Shown here: positions 15,575 to 23,099 of the stretch, in pieces | How positions within the stretch are numbered: the stretch's first letter is position 1 | Layout of the letters: every line of letters starts with the position of its first letter | DNA from: Calidifontimicrobium sp035325925 | Lineage (GTDB): Bacteria; Pseudomonadota; Gammaproteobacteria; Burkholderiales; Burkholderiaceae_C | DNA: 64,000 bases | Direction: 5' to 3' | NCBI RefSeq assembly: GCF_035325925.1 | Contig: NZ_DAOKZA010000005.1 | Span: 44,885 to 108,884, forward strand | Translations under genes and position numbers: made by a program | Notes under the pieces: generated by a model | Database searches by the model: none | Seen by the model: the letters and a program-made list of their open reading frames with translations, nothing else | Told to the model about the DNA's origin: nothing

Positions 15575-17505
15575 GCCGCCCTCCGCAGTGCCGGATACGT
15601 CTTGGCGTCGACGATCCTCAGCGTCGCCGACACGCTGCCGGTGCGCCCGTCCTCAAACTTGACCTGCGTCTCGATGTACTGCTCGCTCTTGCCGCCGTAC
15701 ATCGCGTCGACGAGCACCCGGTACTTGTCGCCGATGTAGCCGCGGCGCACCTTGCGCGTGCGCGTGAGCTCGCCGTCGTCGGCGTCGAGCTCCTTGTGCA
15801 GCACCAGGAAGCGGCTGATCTGGCTGCCGGCGAGCTTGTCGTCGGCGGCGAGGTCGGCGTTGACCTTCTCGACGCACTCGCGGACCAGTTCGAGCACCTC
15901 CTTCTTGCACGCGAGGTCGGTGTAGCCGGCGTACGGCAAGTTGCGTCGCTCGGCCCAGTTGCCCACCGCCTCGAAGTCGATGTTGACGAAGGCGCAGACC
16001 TTGTCGCGCTGGTCGCCGAAGGCCACCGCCTCCTTGATGTGCGGGAAGAACTTGAGCTTGTTTTCGATGTACTTGGGCGCGAACATCGCGCCGTCGGCCA
16101 TGCGGCCGACGTCCTTCGCGCGGTCGATGATCTTCAGGTGTCCCCCGGCGTCGAGGAAACCGGCGTCGCCGGTGTGGTACCAGCCGTCGGGCGTGAGCAC
16201 CTCGGCGGTGGCCTCGGGGTTCTTGTAGTACTCCTTCAGCAGCCCGGCCGACTTGACGAGGATCTCGCCGTTGTCGGCGAGCCTGATCTCGACGCCCTCG
16301 ATCGGCACGCCCACCGTGTCGGCCTTGGCCTCGTGGTCGGGCTGCAGGCAGACGAATACCGCGGTCTCGGTGCTGCCGTACAGCTGCTTCAGGTTGATGC
16401 CGATCGAGCGGTAGAAGGTGAACAGGTCGGGGCCGATCGCCTCGCCGGCGGTGTAGGCCACGCGCACGCGGCTGAAGCCCAGCGTGTTGCGCAGCGGGCC
16501 GTAGATCAGCAGGTTGCCCAGCGCGTAGTTCAGCCGGTCGAACGTGCCCACGGGCCTGCCGTCCATGCGCGCCGGGCCGACGCGTCTGGCCAGCTCCATG
16601 TACCTGTGGAACAGCCAGCGCTTGATCGCGCCGGCGTCCTCCATGCGGATCATCACGCTGGTCAGCAGCGCCTCGAAGATGCGTGGCGGCGCGAAGTAGT
16701 AGGTCGGCCCGATCTCCTTCAGGTCGATCGTCACCGTGCTCGACGACTCGGGGCAGTTGACCACGTAGCCGCAGGCCAGCCACTGGGCGTAGCTGAAGAT
16801 GTTCTGCCCGATCCACGCCGGCGGCAGGTAGGCGAGCACCTCCTCGTGCTCGGTCAGCCTGTCGAAGCGCGCGCCGGCGCTGGCGCGGTCGAGCAGCGTG
16901 AAATGCGTGTGCACCACGCCTTTCGGGTTGCCGGTGGTGCCCGAGGTGAAGAACATCGCCGCGACGTCGTCGGCGCGCCCCTTGGCGACCTCGTCGTCGA
17001 ACAGCCGCGGGTGCTGCTTGTCGTGCTCGGCGCCGGCGGCGAGCAGCACGTCGAGCGACGCCAGCCCTGGCTCGGCGTAGTTGCGCAGCCCGCGCGGGTC
17101 GTCGTACCAGATGCGCGCCAGCTGCGGGCACTGCGCGCGGATCTCGAGCATCTTGTCGACCTGCTCCTGGTCCTCGACGATCGCGAAGTCGACCTCGGCG
17201 TTGCGGATCGGGTAGACGAACTCCGCCGCCACCGCGTCCTGGTACAGCGGCACCGGCACGGCGCCGAGCGCCTGCGAAGCCAGCATCGCGGCGTACAGGC
17301 GAGGGCGGTTCTCGCCGACGATCACGATGTGGTCGCCGCGCTTCAGCCCGGCCTGCTCGAGCCCGCAGGCGAGCTGGCGCACCAGCGTCGCCAGCGCGGC
17401 CCAGGTCAGCGTCTGCCAGATGCCGTACACCTTCTCGCGCAGCGCCGGCGCCTGCGGGCGCTTGACGGCGTGCTCGAGCAACAGGCGGGGGAACGTGGCG
17501 GTCAC
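15571..17505 (-). CDS. Long-chain acyl-CoA synthetase-type AMP-forming ligase
   Basis: Cytoplasmic or peripheral membrane enzyme of 644 residues that converts a carboxylic acid to its CoA thioester with ATP. Motifs in order: MFFTSGTTGNPKGVVHTH (phosphate loop, about residue 185), QLYGSTETAVF (adenine region), GWYHTGDAGFLD (ATP-binding Asp), DRAKDVGRMADG (hinge), and a C-terminal GYIGDKYRVLVDAMYGG extension. It resembles FadD/long-chain ligases of the eukaryote-like type. It is first in the minus-strand liv operon, so uptake and CoA activation are coupled. Start GTG 17505 has AGGAGA properly spaced; upstream in-frame sequence is unrelated. Substrate chain type is unproven. Confidence 0.9.
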   Translation of the reverse strand: MTATFPRLLLEHAVKRPQAPALREKVYGIWQTLTWAALATLVRQLACGLEQAGLKRGDHIVIVGENRPRLYAAMLASQALGAVPVPLYQDAVAAEFVYPIRNAEVDFAIVEDQEQVDKMLEIRAQCPQLARIWYDDPRGLRNYAEPGLASLDVLLAAGAEHDKQHPRLFDDEVAKGRADDVAAMFFTSGTTGNPKGVVHTHFTLLDRASAGARFDRLTEHEEVLAYLPPAWIGQNIFSYAQWLACGYVVNCPESSSTVTIDLKEIGPTYYFAPPRIFEALLTSVMIRMEDAGAIKRWLFHRYMELARRVGPARMDGRPVGTFDRLNYALGNLLIYGPLRNTLGFSRVRVAYTAGEAIGPDLFTFYRSIGINLKQLYGSTETAVFVCLQPDHEAKADTVGVPIEGVEIRLADNGEILVKSAGLLKEYYKNPEATAEVLTPDGWYHTGDAGFLDAGGHLKIIDRAKDVGRMADGAMFAPKYIENKLKFFPHIKEAVAFGDQRDKVCAFVNIDFEAVGNWAERRNLPYAGYTDLACKKEVLELVRECVEKVNADLAADDKLAGSQISRFLVLHKELDADDGELTRTRKVRRGYIGDKYRVLVDAMYGGKSEQYIETQVKFEDGRTGSVSATLRIVDAKTYPALRRAA

Positions 17506-17585
17506 TGCGGTCTCCTGCGGACGAGGGGCAGGGGCGCGTGGGCACCCCGGGACCGTGGCGTCCTGAGGGGTCCGATTCTGGGAAC

Positions 17586-18368
17586 ATGTTTGACGCCGGG
17601 TTGTCGTTGCGACGACAATCTGCGGGCTTGTCCTATGCGGCTTTTCCCGAGGTGAGATCCGGCGTCGTGCCGGCAACGGCGCTGCTGGCGCGCTCGCGCG
17701 CGCCGCATGCCGTCGAGCTGCGCAGCATCCCGTGGCTGCGCACGCTCGACCGCGTCGAGCGTGCGCGTGCCGAGGCCGACCTGCGCGTGGTCGACGTCGA
17801 GGTCGGCGAGTACGTGTGCCGGGTCGGCCGTCCGGTGACCTACTGGTTCGGGCTGATCGACGGGCTGCTGAAGATGAGCAACGACAGCGCGCTGGGCCTG
17901 CCGATGACCTTCACCGGGCTGCCCCCCGGCGGCTGGTTCGGCGAAGGCACGGTGCTCAAGCACGAGCCGTACCGCTACAACATCCAGGCGCTGCGGCGCA
18001 GCGTGGTCGCCGGGCTGACGGTGGCCACCTTCGACTGGCTGCTCGACCGCAGCATCGGCTTCAACCGCTTCGTGATGATGCAACTCAACGAACGGCTGGG
18101 CCAGTTCATCGGCGCGCGCGAGATCGACCGCCTGACCGAGCCTGACCAGCGCGTCGCGCGCAGCCTGGCCGCGCTGTTCCACCCGGTGCTGTATCCGGGG
18201 GTCGGCGAGCTGCTGCGCATCACGCAGCAGGAGCTGGGTTACCTCGTCGGGCTGTCGCGTCAGCGTGTCAACGTCGCCCTCGGGCACCTGCAGCAGCAGC
18301 AGCTGATCCGCATCGAGTACGGCGGCGTGCGCGTGATCGACCTCGAGCGGCTGCGCCGCTACGGCTGA
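17586..18368 (+). CDS. Crp/Fnr-family transcriptional regulator
   Basis: DNA-binding regulator of up to 260 residues. The N-terminal half is a cNMP-binding-like beta barrel (VDVEVGEYVCRVGRP, FTGLPPGGWFGEGTVL, near residues 70-140), followed by a dimer helix and a winged helix-turn-helix (ITQQELGYLVGLSRQRVNVALGHL, where SRQRV is the recognition helix). No Fnr-type cysteine cluster is seen. It is divergent from the CoA ligase-liv operon and is its obvious candidate regulator. The start is uncertain: ATG 17586 puts the perfect dyad at 17601-17618 inside the coding sequence, whereas a GTG near 17653 would place it in the promoter. The 3' end overlaps the convergent nucleotidase gene by 10 bases. 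Confidence 0.88.
   Translation: MFDAGLSLRRQSAGLSYAAFPEVRSGVVPATALLARSRAPHAVELRSIPWLRTLDRVERARAEADLRVVDVEVGEYVCRVGRPVTYWFGLIDGLLKMSNDSALGLPMTFTGLPPGGWFGEGTVLKHEPYRYNIQALRRSVVAGLTVATFDWLLDRSIGFNRFVMMQLNERLGQFIGAREIDRLTEPDQRVARSLAALFHPVLYPGVGELLRITQQELGYLVGLSRQRVNVALGHLQQQQLIRIEYGGVRVIDLERLRRYG
17601..17618. promoter_or_regulatory. Perfect dyad, probable Crp/Fnr-type operator
   Basis: TTGTCGTTGCGACGACAA has perfect 7-bp arms around a 4-base centre. Length, spacing and the TTG...CAA ends match Crp/Fnr-family sites (Fnr is TTGAT-N4-ATCAA). It lies about 96 bases upstream of the CoA-ligase start and at or just inside the 5' end of the regulator gene, so it could control both directions. Confidence 0.6.
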
Positions 18369-19297
18369 GCGCCGCGCAGGGGGGCGGCGTCGGGCGTCGG
18401 GTTCGCGACCCCGGCCGCGACGTGCCCGGCGGGCACGTGCGACGCCGCGTGCTCGACGTGGCCGGTCTGGTCGTCGAAGAAGAAGTCGGGCTCGAACTCG
18501 CGCAGGAACTCGCCCTTCGGCAGGCCGCCGAGGAACATCGCCTCGTCGACGTCGATGCGCCAGTCCATCAGCGTGCGGATCGCGCGCTCGTGCGCCGGCG
18601 CGCTGCGCGCGGTGACCAGCGCGGTGCGGATGCGCATGCGCGGCGCCGGCTGCTGCTGCAGCCGGTGCAGCGCCTCGAGCAACGGCTTGAACGGCCCCGG
18701 CGCCAGCGGCGTCGCGGCGCGCGCGTGCTCGTGGTCGTGGAACGCGTCGATGCCGCCGCTGCGGAACACCCGCTCGGCCTCGTCGGAGAACAGCACCGCG
18801 TCGCCGTCGAAGGCGATGCGCACTTCGTGTGGGTGGCGCTGCGACGCGCGCGCGCTGTGCGGGTACACGCGCGCGGCCGGCACGCCGGCGGCCAGCGCGG
18901 CGCGCACGTCGGCCTCGTTGGCCGACAGGAACAGGTTGGCCTTCAGCGGGCGCAGGTAGCGCCACGGGCTCTCGCCGCGGGTGAACACGCCGCGGTCGAT
19001 CGCCAGCGCGTAGTGGCGCGCCGAGCGGAACACGCGCAGCCCCGACACCGGGTCGTTGCGCGACAGCACGACCACCTCGACGCGCTCGCGCTCGGCGCCA
19101 TCGGCGTTGAACGCCAGCAGCTTGTGCACCAGCGAGAACGCGACGCCCGGCGGAGCGGGTTCGTCGAGCCGCGCCAGCTGCAGCTGCATGTAGGCGCGGT
19201 CGTCGCCGGCCTCGAAGACGCGGTTCTCGTCCTCGAAGTCGAACAGCGCGCGCGACGAGATCGCGACGACGAGTCGACCTTCGAGGGACGCGGGCAT
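18359..19297 (-). CDS. 5'-nucleotidase, cytosolic cN-I-like family
   Basis: Protein of 312 residues matching the PF06189 5'-nucleotidase family, which removes phosphate from nucleoside monophosphates. It begins VVAISSRALFDFEDENRVFE, where the SSRALFD motif replaces the usual DxD-type loop of HAD enzymes as in this family. VVVLSRNDPVSGLRVF, FLSANEADVRAAL, RIAFDGDAVLFSDEAERVF and FFDDQTGHVE follow in order. Start ATG 19297 lacks a Shine-Dalgarno sequence but has TACCAT 7 nt upstream, a possible leaderless start. It stands alone and converges on the crp-like gene. Confidence 0.88.
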   Translation of the reverse strand: MPASLEGRLVVAISSRALFDFEDENRVFEAGDDRAYMQLQLARLDEPAPPGVAFSLVHKLLAFNADGAERERVEVVVLSRNDPVSGLRVFRSARHYALAIDRGVFTRGESPWRYLRPLKANLFLSANEADVRAALAAGVPAARVYPHSARASQRHPHEVRIAFDGDAVLFSDEAERVFRSGGIDAFHDHEHARAATPLAPGPFKPLLEALHRLQQQPAPRMRIRTALVTARSAPAHERAIRTLMDWRIDVDEAMFLGGLPKGEFLREFEPDFFFDDQTGHVEHAASHVPAGHVAAGVANPTPDAAPLRGAQP

Positions 19298-19346
19298 GCG
19301 GCCGATGGTAAGCCGCCGCGCGGCACCGGCCCGCGGCGGCGCGGGC

Positions 19347-20342
19347 TCAGTGCACGAACCCGATCGGCGCGCGCTTGGCGCCCGCCTCGGGCAGGTCGCG
19401 CACCTCGACGGCGTCGCGGCCGTCGAGCCGGGCGTTGCCGAAGGCGGTCATCCACGCGCGGCGCATCTCGCGCGGCGCCAGCTCGGCCATGCGCTCGAGC
19501 ACCGCGTCGACCGGCTGCGGGTCGAAACGCTCGCCCCACGCGTGGGCCTGCCGGATGCCCGCGTACAGCCGCAGCGCGATCGTGCGCGCCGCGTCGCGGT
19601 CGGGCATCTGCACCTCGAACACGTTCATGCGGTTGAGGATCGGTTCGGGGATCGCGCGCTCGTCGTTGGCGGTGGCGACCCAGATCACCTGGCTGGCGTC
19701 GATCGCGACCTCGGCGAACTCGTCGGTGAAGTGGTGCGCGGTGTCGTGCTCGAGCAGGCTGTACAGCGCGCCCAGCGGGTCGTAGGCGTGTTCGCCGCGC
19801 GCCTTGTCGATTTCGTCGACGACCATCACCGGGTTGGCGTAGTTGCCGTCGACCAGCGTCTCGAACACCTTGCCCGGGCGTGCCCCCTTCCACTGGCTGG
19901 AGGCGCCCGAGAGCACCCATCCGGCGGTCAGCGAGCTCATCGAGACGAAGCCCAGCCCGGTGCCCAGCAGCTGCGCGACCTCGCGCGCGAAGTGCGTCTT
20001 GCCGACGCCGGGCGGGCCCAGCAGCAGCATCGGCGTGATCTCGAGCGCATCGCGGCTGTCGTGGCACAGCGCGAGCTGGCGCTTCACGTCGTCGAGCGCC
20101 GGGTGGAAGTTCGGCAGCTCGTCGTACAGGTGGTCCATCGCCAGCAGCCCGGCCGGCTTGACCTGGAAGCGCTCGGGGCCCTTTTCGAGCATGCGCTCGT
20201 ACGTGGCACGCAGCGACTCGTGCTCCTTCGGCGGCAGCTTGGCCAGCCGCTTCTCGACGTCGCCGACGCGGTAGACGTTGCGCATCTGGGCGATCGGGAT
20301 CGCCGGGCGGTCGACCGGAACCAGTTCGTGCGACGACGACAT
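19347..20342 (-). CDS. Lon-like AAA ATPase lacking a protease domain
   Basis: Cytoplasmic AAA+ ATPase of 331 residues. Walker A GPPGVGKTHFAREVAQ (about residue 106), Walker B VMVVDEIDK, sensor 1 WVATANDE and arginine finger ILNRMNVFE are intact, and the AAA core is closest to Lon. Neither the Lon substrate-binding N-domain nor the Ser-Lys peptidase domain is present, so it is probably a stand-alone remodelling or chaperone ATPase. ATG 20342 has GGAGGT placed 5 nt upstream; an upstream in-frame ATG at 20363 is rejected for that reason. It lies after the gsp operon but behind a terminator-like hairpin, so it likely has its own promoter. Partner unknown. Confidence 0.82.
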   Translation of the reverse strand: MSSSHELVPVDRPAIPIAQMRNVYRVGDVEKRLAKLPPKEHESLRATYERMLEKGPERFQVKPAGLLAMDHLYDELPNFHPALDDVKRQLALCHDSRDALEITPMLLLGPPGVGKTHFAREVAQLLGTGLGFVSMSSLTAGWVLSGASSQWKGARPGKVFETLVDGNYANPVMVVDEIDKARGEHAYDPLGALYSLLEHDTAHHFTDEFAEVAIDASQVIWVATANDERAIPEPILNRMNVFEVQMPDRDAARTIALRLYAGIRQAHAWGERFDPQPVDAVLERMAELAPREMRRAWMTAFGNARLDGRDAVEVRDLPEAGAKRAPIGFVH

Positions 20343-20377
20343 GCACACCTCCAGACCATGCACACGTGCCTATGATT

Positions 20378-20407
20378 CAAGCAAACCGGGGTGGGTTTCA
20401 ACCCCGG
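20378..20407 (-). terminator. Weak terminator-like hairpin after gspF
   Basis: Read on the minus strand: arms CCGGGGT and ACCCCGG with an 8-base loop, then TTTGCTTG. The 7-bp GC stem is good but the U-tract is broken. It separates the gsp operon from the AAA gene. Confidence 0.4.
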
Positions 20408-20454
20408 AGCAACGGGGGAATTCCCGACAACTGGCCGCAAGGTGCGCGCCGGGC

Positions 20455-21663
20455 TCAGCGCACCCAGGTGTTGAGCTGGATGATCGGCAGCAGCACGGCG
20501 AGCACGATCAGCATCACCAGCACGCCCATCACGACGATCAGAAGCGGCTCGAGGATCGTCGCCAGCGCCAGCGCGCGGCGCTGCACTTCGGCGCCCTGCT
20601 GGCCGGCGGCGCGCTGCAGCATCTGCGGCAGTGTGCCGGTCTGTTCGCCGAGGCGCGCGAACATCGCCAGCAGGCCGGGAAAACGCTTCTTCGCGGCCAG
20701 CGCCGCGGCCAGCGGTGCGCCTTCGCGCACCTGCACCAGCGCGTCCATCGCGTCGGCGCGCATCGCGCGGTTGCCCAGCGTCTCGGCGGCGGCCTGCAGC
20801 GCCTTGAGGATCGGCACGCCGGCGCCGGCGAGCATCGCCAGCGTGCCGGCGAAGCGCGCCGCGTTGTAGCCGCGCGCCAGGCGCCCGACCAGCGGCAGCT
20901 TCAGCCAGCCGGCGTCGAACCGCTCGCGGAACGCGTCGCTGCGCAGCGCCAGCACCAGCGCCGCGCCGCCGGCGGCCAGCGCCAGCAGCACCAGCCAGCC
21001 CCAGTGGCGCACGAAGTCGCTGACCGCCAGCATCGCCACCGTCAGCGCCGGCAGCGCGCGCTTCGAACCGGCGAACACGCTGGCCACCTGCGGCACGACG
21101 TAGGTGACGAGGAACACCACGATCGCCACCGCGATCACCGAGACGATCGCCGGGTACAGCGTCGCGCCGACCAGCTTGGCCTTGAGCGCCTGGCGCGCCT
21201 CGAGGTCGTCGGCCAGGCGTTCGAGCACCGCGCCGAGCGCGCCGCTGTGCTCGCCGGCGGCGACCACCGCGCGATAGACGTCGTCGAACTCGCGCGGCGC
21301 CGCGGCCAGCGCGCGCGCGAACGTGCTGCCGGCGTTGACCTCGGCGCGCAGGTGCGCCACCAGCTCGCGCTGGCGGGTGTCGTCGGCTTCGTCGGCGAGC
21401 GCGGTCAGCGCGCGCTCGAGCGGCAGTCCCGAGGCGACCAGGCCCGCGAGCTGGCGCGTCCACACCGCCAGCGTGGTCGCGCCGAACACGCGCCGCCCGA
21501 AGCGCACCGCGCGCGCGTCGCCGGCGGCCACCGGCGCCACCGCCAGCGGCACCAGCGCCTGCGCGCGCAGCTGGGCGCGCGCGGCCTTCGCGTTGTCGGC
21601 CTCGAGCAGGCCGGTGGTCGGCTTGCCGGCGGCGTCGAGCGCCTCGAACCTGTATGCGGGCAT
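20455..21663 (-). CDS. gspF: Type II secretion inner-membrane platform protein GspF
   Basis: Polytopic inner-membrane protein of 402 residues, the normal GspF length, forming the platform on which pseudopilins are assembled. It starts MPAYRFEALDAAGK, a family hallmark. Two homologous cytoplasmic GspF domains (about residues 70-190 and 270-390) each precede membrane helices: LVGATLYPAIVSVIAVAIVVFL, then the final helices ending LAVLLPIIQLNTWVR. The motif GERTG-like RLGEQTGTLPQML lies in the second domain. It is last in the operon, 4 bases after gspE. Confidence 0.96.
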   Translation of the reverse strand: MPAYRFEALDAAGKPTTGLLEADNAKAARAQLRAQALVPLAVAPVAAGDARAVRFGRRVFGATTLAVWTRQLAGLVASGLPLERALTALADEADDTRQRELVAHLRAEVNAGSTFARALAAAPREFDDVYRAVVAAGEHSGALGAVLERLADDLEARQALKAKLVGATLYPAIVSVIAVAIVVFLVTYVVPQVASVFAGSKRALPALTVAMLAVSDFVRHWGWLVLLALAAGGAALVLALRSDAFRERFDAGWLKLPLVGRLARGYNAARFAGTLAMLAGAGVPILKALQAAAETLGNRAMRADAMDALVQVREGAPLAAALAAKKRFPGLLAMFARLGEQTGTLPQMLQRAAGQQGAEVQRRALALATILEPLLIVVMGVLVMLIVLAVLLPIIQLNTWVR

Positions 21664-21667
21664 CGCG

Positions 21668-23089
21668 TCAGTCGCGGGTCACGCGCATGACCTCCTCCGG
21701 CGACGTGATGCCCTCGGCGACCAGCCGCTCGCCGTCCTCGCGCATCGAGCGCAGCCCGGCGGCCTCGGCGGCGACGAACAGCTGGCTCTCGGCGGCGCGC
21801 GCGTGGATCAGCGAGCGCACCTTGTCGTCGGCGACCATCAGCTCGTACACGCCGGTGCGGCCCTTGTAGCCGGTGTGCCCGCAGGCGGCGCAGCCCACCG
21901 GGTGGTAGCGCCCGCGGTCGTCGCGCCGCCGGCACCCGGGGCACAGCTTGCGCACCAGGCGCTGCGCGAGCACGCCCAGCAGCGAGCTCGACAGCAGGAA
22001 CGGCTCGACGCCCATGTCGGTCAGCCGCGTCACCGCGCTGGGCGCGTCGTTGGTGTGCAGCGTGGCCAGCACCAGGTGCCCGGTGAGGGAGGCCTGGATC
22101 GCGATCTGCGCGGTCTCGAAGTCGCGGATCTCGCCGATCATGATCACGTCGGGGTCCTGGCGCAGGATCGCGCGCAGCGCCTTCGCGAAGGTCAGCTCGA
22201 TCTTCGGGTTGACCTGCGTCTGGCCGATGCCCGGCAGCTCGTACTCGATCGGGTCCTCGACGGTGAGCACGTTGGTGGTCGCGGTGTCCACGGTCAGCAG
22301 CGAGGCGTACAGCGTGGTCGTCTTGCCGCTGCCGGTGGGGCCGGTGACGAGCACGATGCCGTGCGGCTGCTGCACCAGCCGGCGAAAGCCCGCCAGCACG
22401 TCGCCGCTCATGCCCAGGCCCTCGAGCGTGAAGCGGCTCTCGCTCTTGTCGAGCAGGCGCAGCACGGCGCGCTCGCCGTGCGCGCTGGGCAGCGTCGAGA
22501 CGCGCACGTCGATCGCGCGCTGGCCGATGCGCAGGCTGATGCGCCCGTCCTGCGGCAGGCGCTTCTCGGCGATGTCGAGCTCGGCCATGATCTTCAGCCG
22601 GCTGATCAGCGCCGCGTGCAGCGCCTTGTTCGGCTGCACCACCTCGCGCAGCGTGCCGTCGACGCGGAAGCGCACGCTCGAGCTGCGCTCGTACGGCTCG
22701 ATGTGGATGTCGCTCGCGCCGTCCTTGGCCGCCTGTGTCAGCAGCGCGTTGAGCATGCGGATGATCGGGGCGTCGTCGGCGGCCTCGAGCAGGTCCTCGA
22801 CGGCGGGAAGGTCCTGCATCAGGCGCGACAGGTCGACCGCGCTCTCGACCTCCCCGACCACCGCCGCGGCGCTCGACTCGCCCCCGGCGTAGGCGGCGGC
22901 GATGCGCTGCGCCAGCGTCGCCGAGGCCTCGCGCTCGAAGGCCTCGACGTCGAACACGCGCAGCACCTCGGACAGCGCCGCCGGCGGCGTGGTCTCGCCG
23001 GCCCACAGCGTCAGCGTGCGGCCGTCGTCCTCGAGCAGCAGCGTGTTCGCCTTCGCGAAGGCGTACGGCAGCGGGTGGCGCGCGCCCAT
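21668..23089 (-). CDS. gspE: Type II secretion ATPase GspE
   Basis: Cytoplasmic hexameric ATPase of 473 residues powering pseudopilus assembly. N1E-type domain first, then Walker A GPTGSGKTTTLYASL, Asp box, Walker B DPDVIMIGEIRDFETA, His box LTGHLVLATLHTNDAPSA and a C-terminal tetracysteine zinc motif (CPGC...CAAC). All catalytic elements are intact. The N-terminus is short compared with 500-residue relatives. The presence of gspD, F and the pseudopilins in the same operon makes it GspE rather than PilB. It is 10 bases after gspD. Confidence 0.96.
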   Translation of the reverse strand: MGARHPLPYAFAKANTLLLEDDGRTLTLWAGETTPPAALSEVLRVFDVEAFEREASATLAQRIAAAYAGGESSAAAVVGEVESAVDLSRLMQDLPAVEDLLEAADDAPIIRMLNALLTQAAKDGASDIHIEPYERSSSVRFRVDGTLREVVQPNKALHAALISRLKIMAELDIAEKRLPQDGRISLRIGQRAIDVRVSTLPSAHGERAVLRLLDKSESRFTLEGLGMSGDVLAGFRRLVQQPHGIVLVTGPTGSGKTTTLYASLLTVDTATTNVLTVEDPIEYELPGIGQTQVNPKIELTFAKALRAILRQDPDVIMIGEIRDFETAQIAIQASLTGHLVLATLHTNDAPSAVTRLTDMGVEPFLLSSSLLGVLAQRLVRKLCPGCRRRDDRGRYHPVGCAACGHTGYKGRTGVYELMVADDKVRSLIHARAAESQLFVAAEAAGLRSMREDGERLVAEGITSPEEVMRVTRD

Positions 23090-23099
23090 CGTGACGGCC

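Noticed and set aside
21668..23089. Naming the ATPase PilB (type IV pilus)
   Set aside because: It sits directly between gspD and gspF of a complete type II secretion operon.
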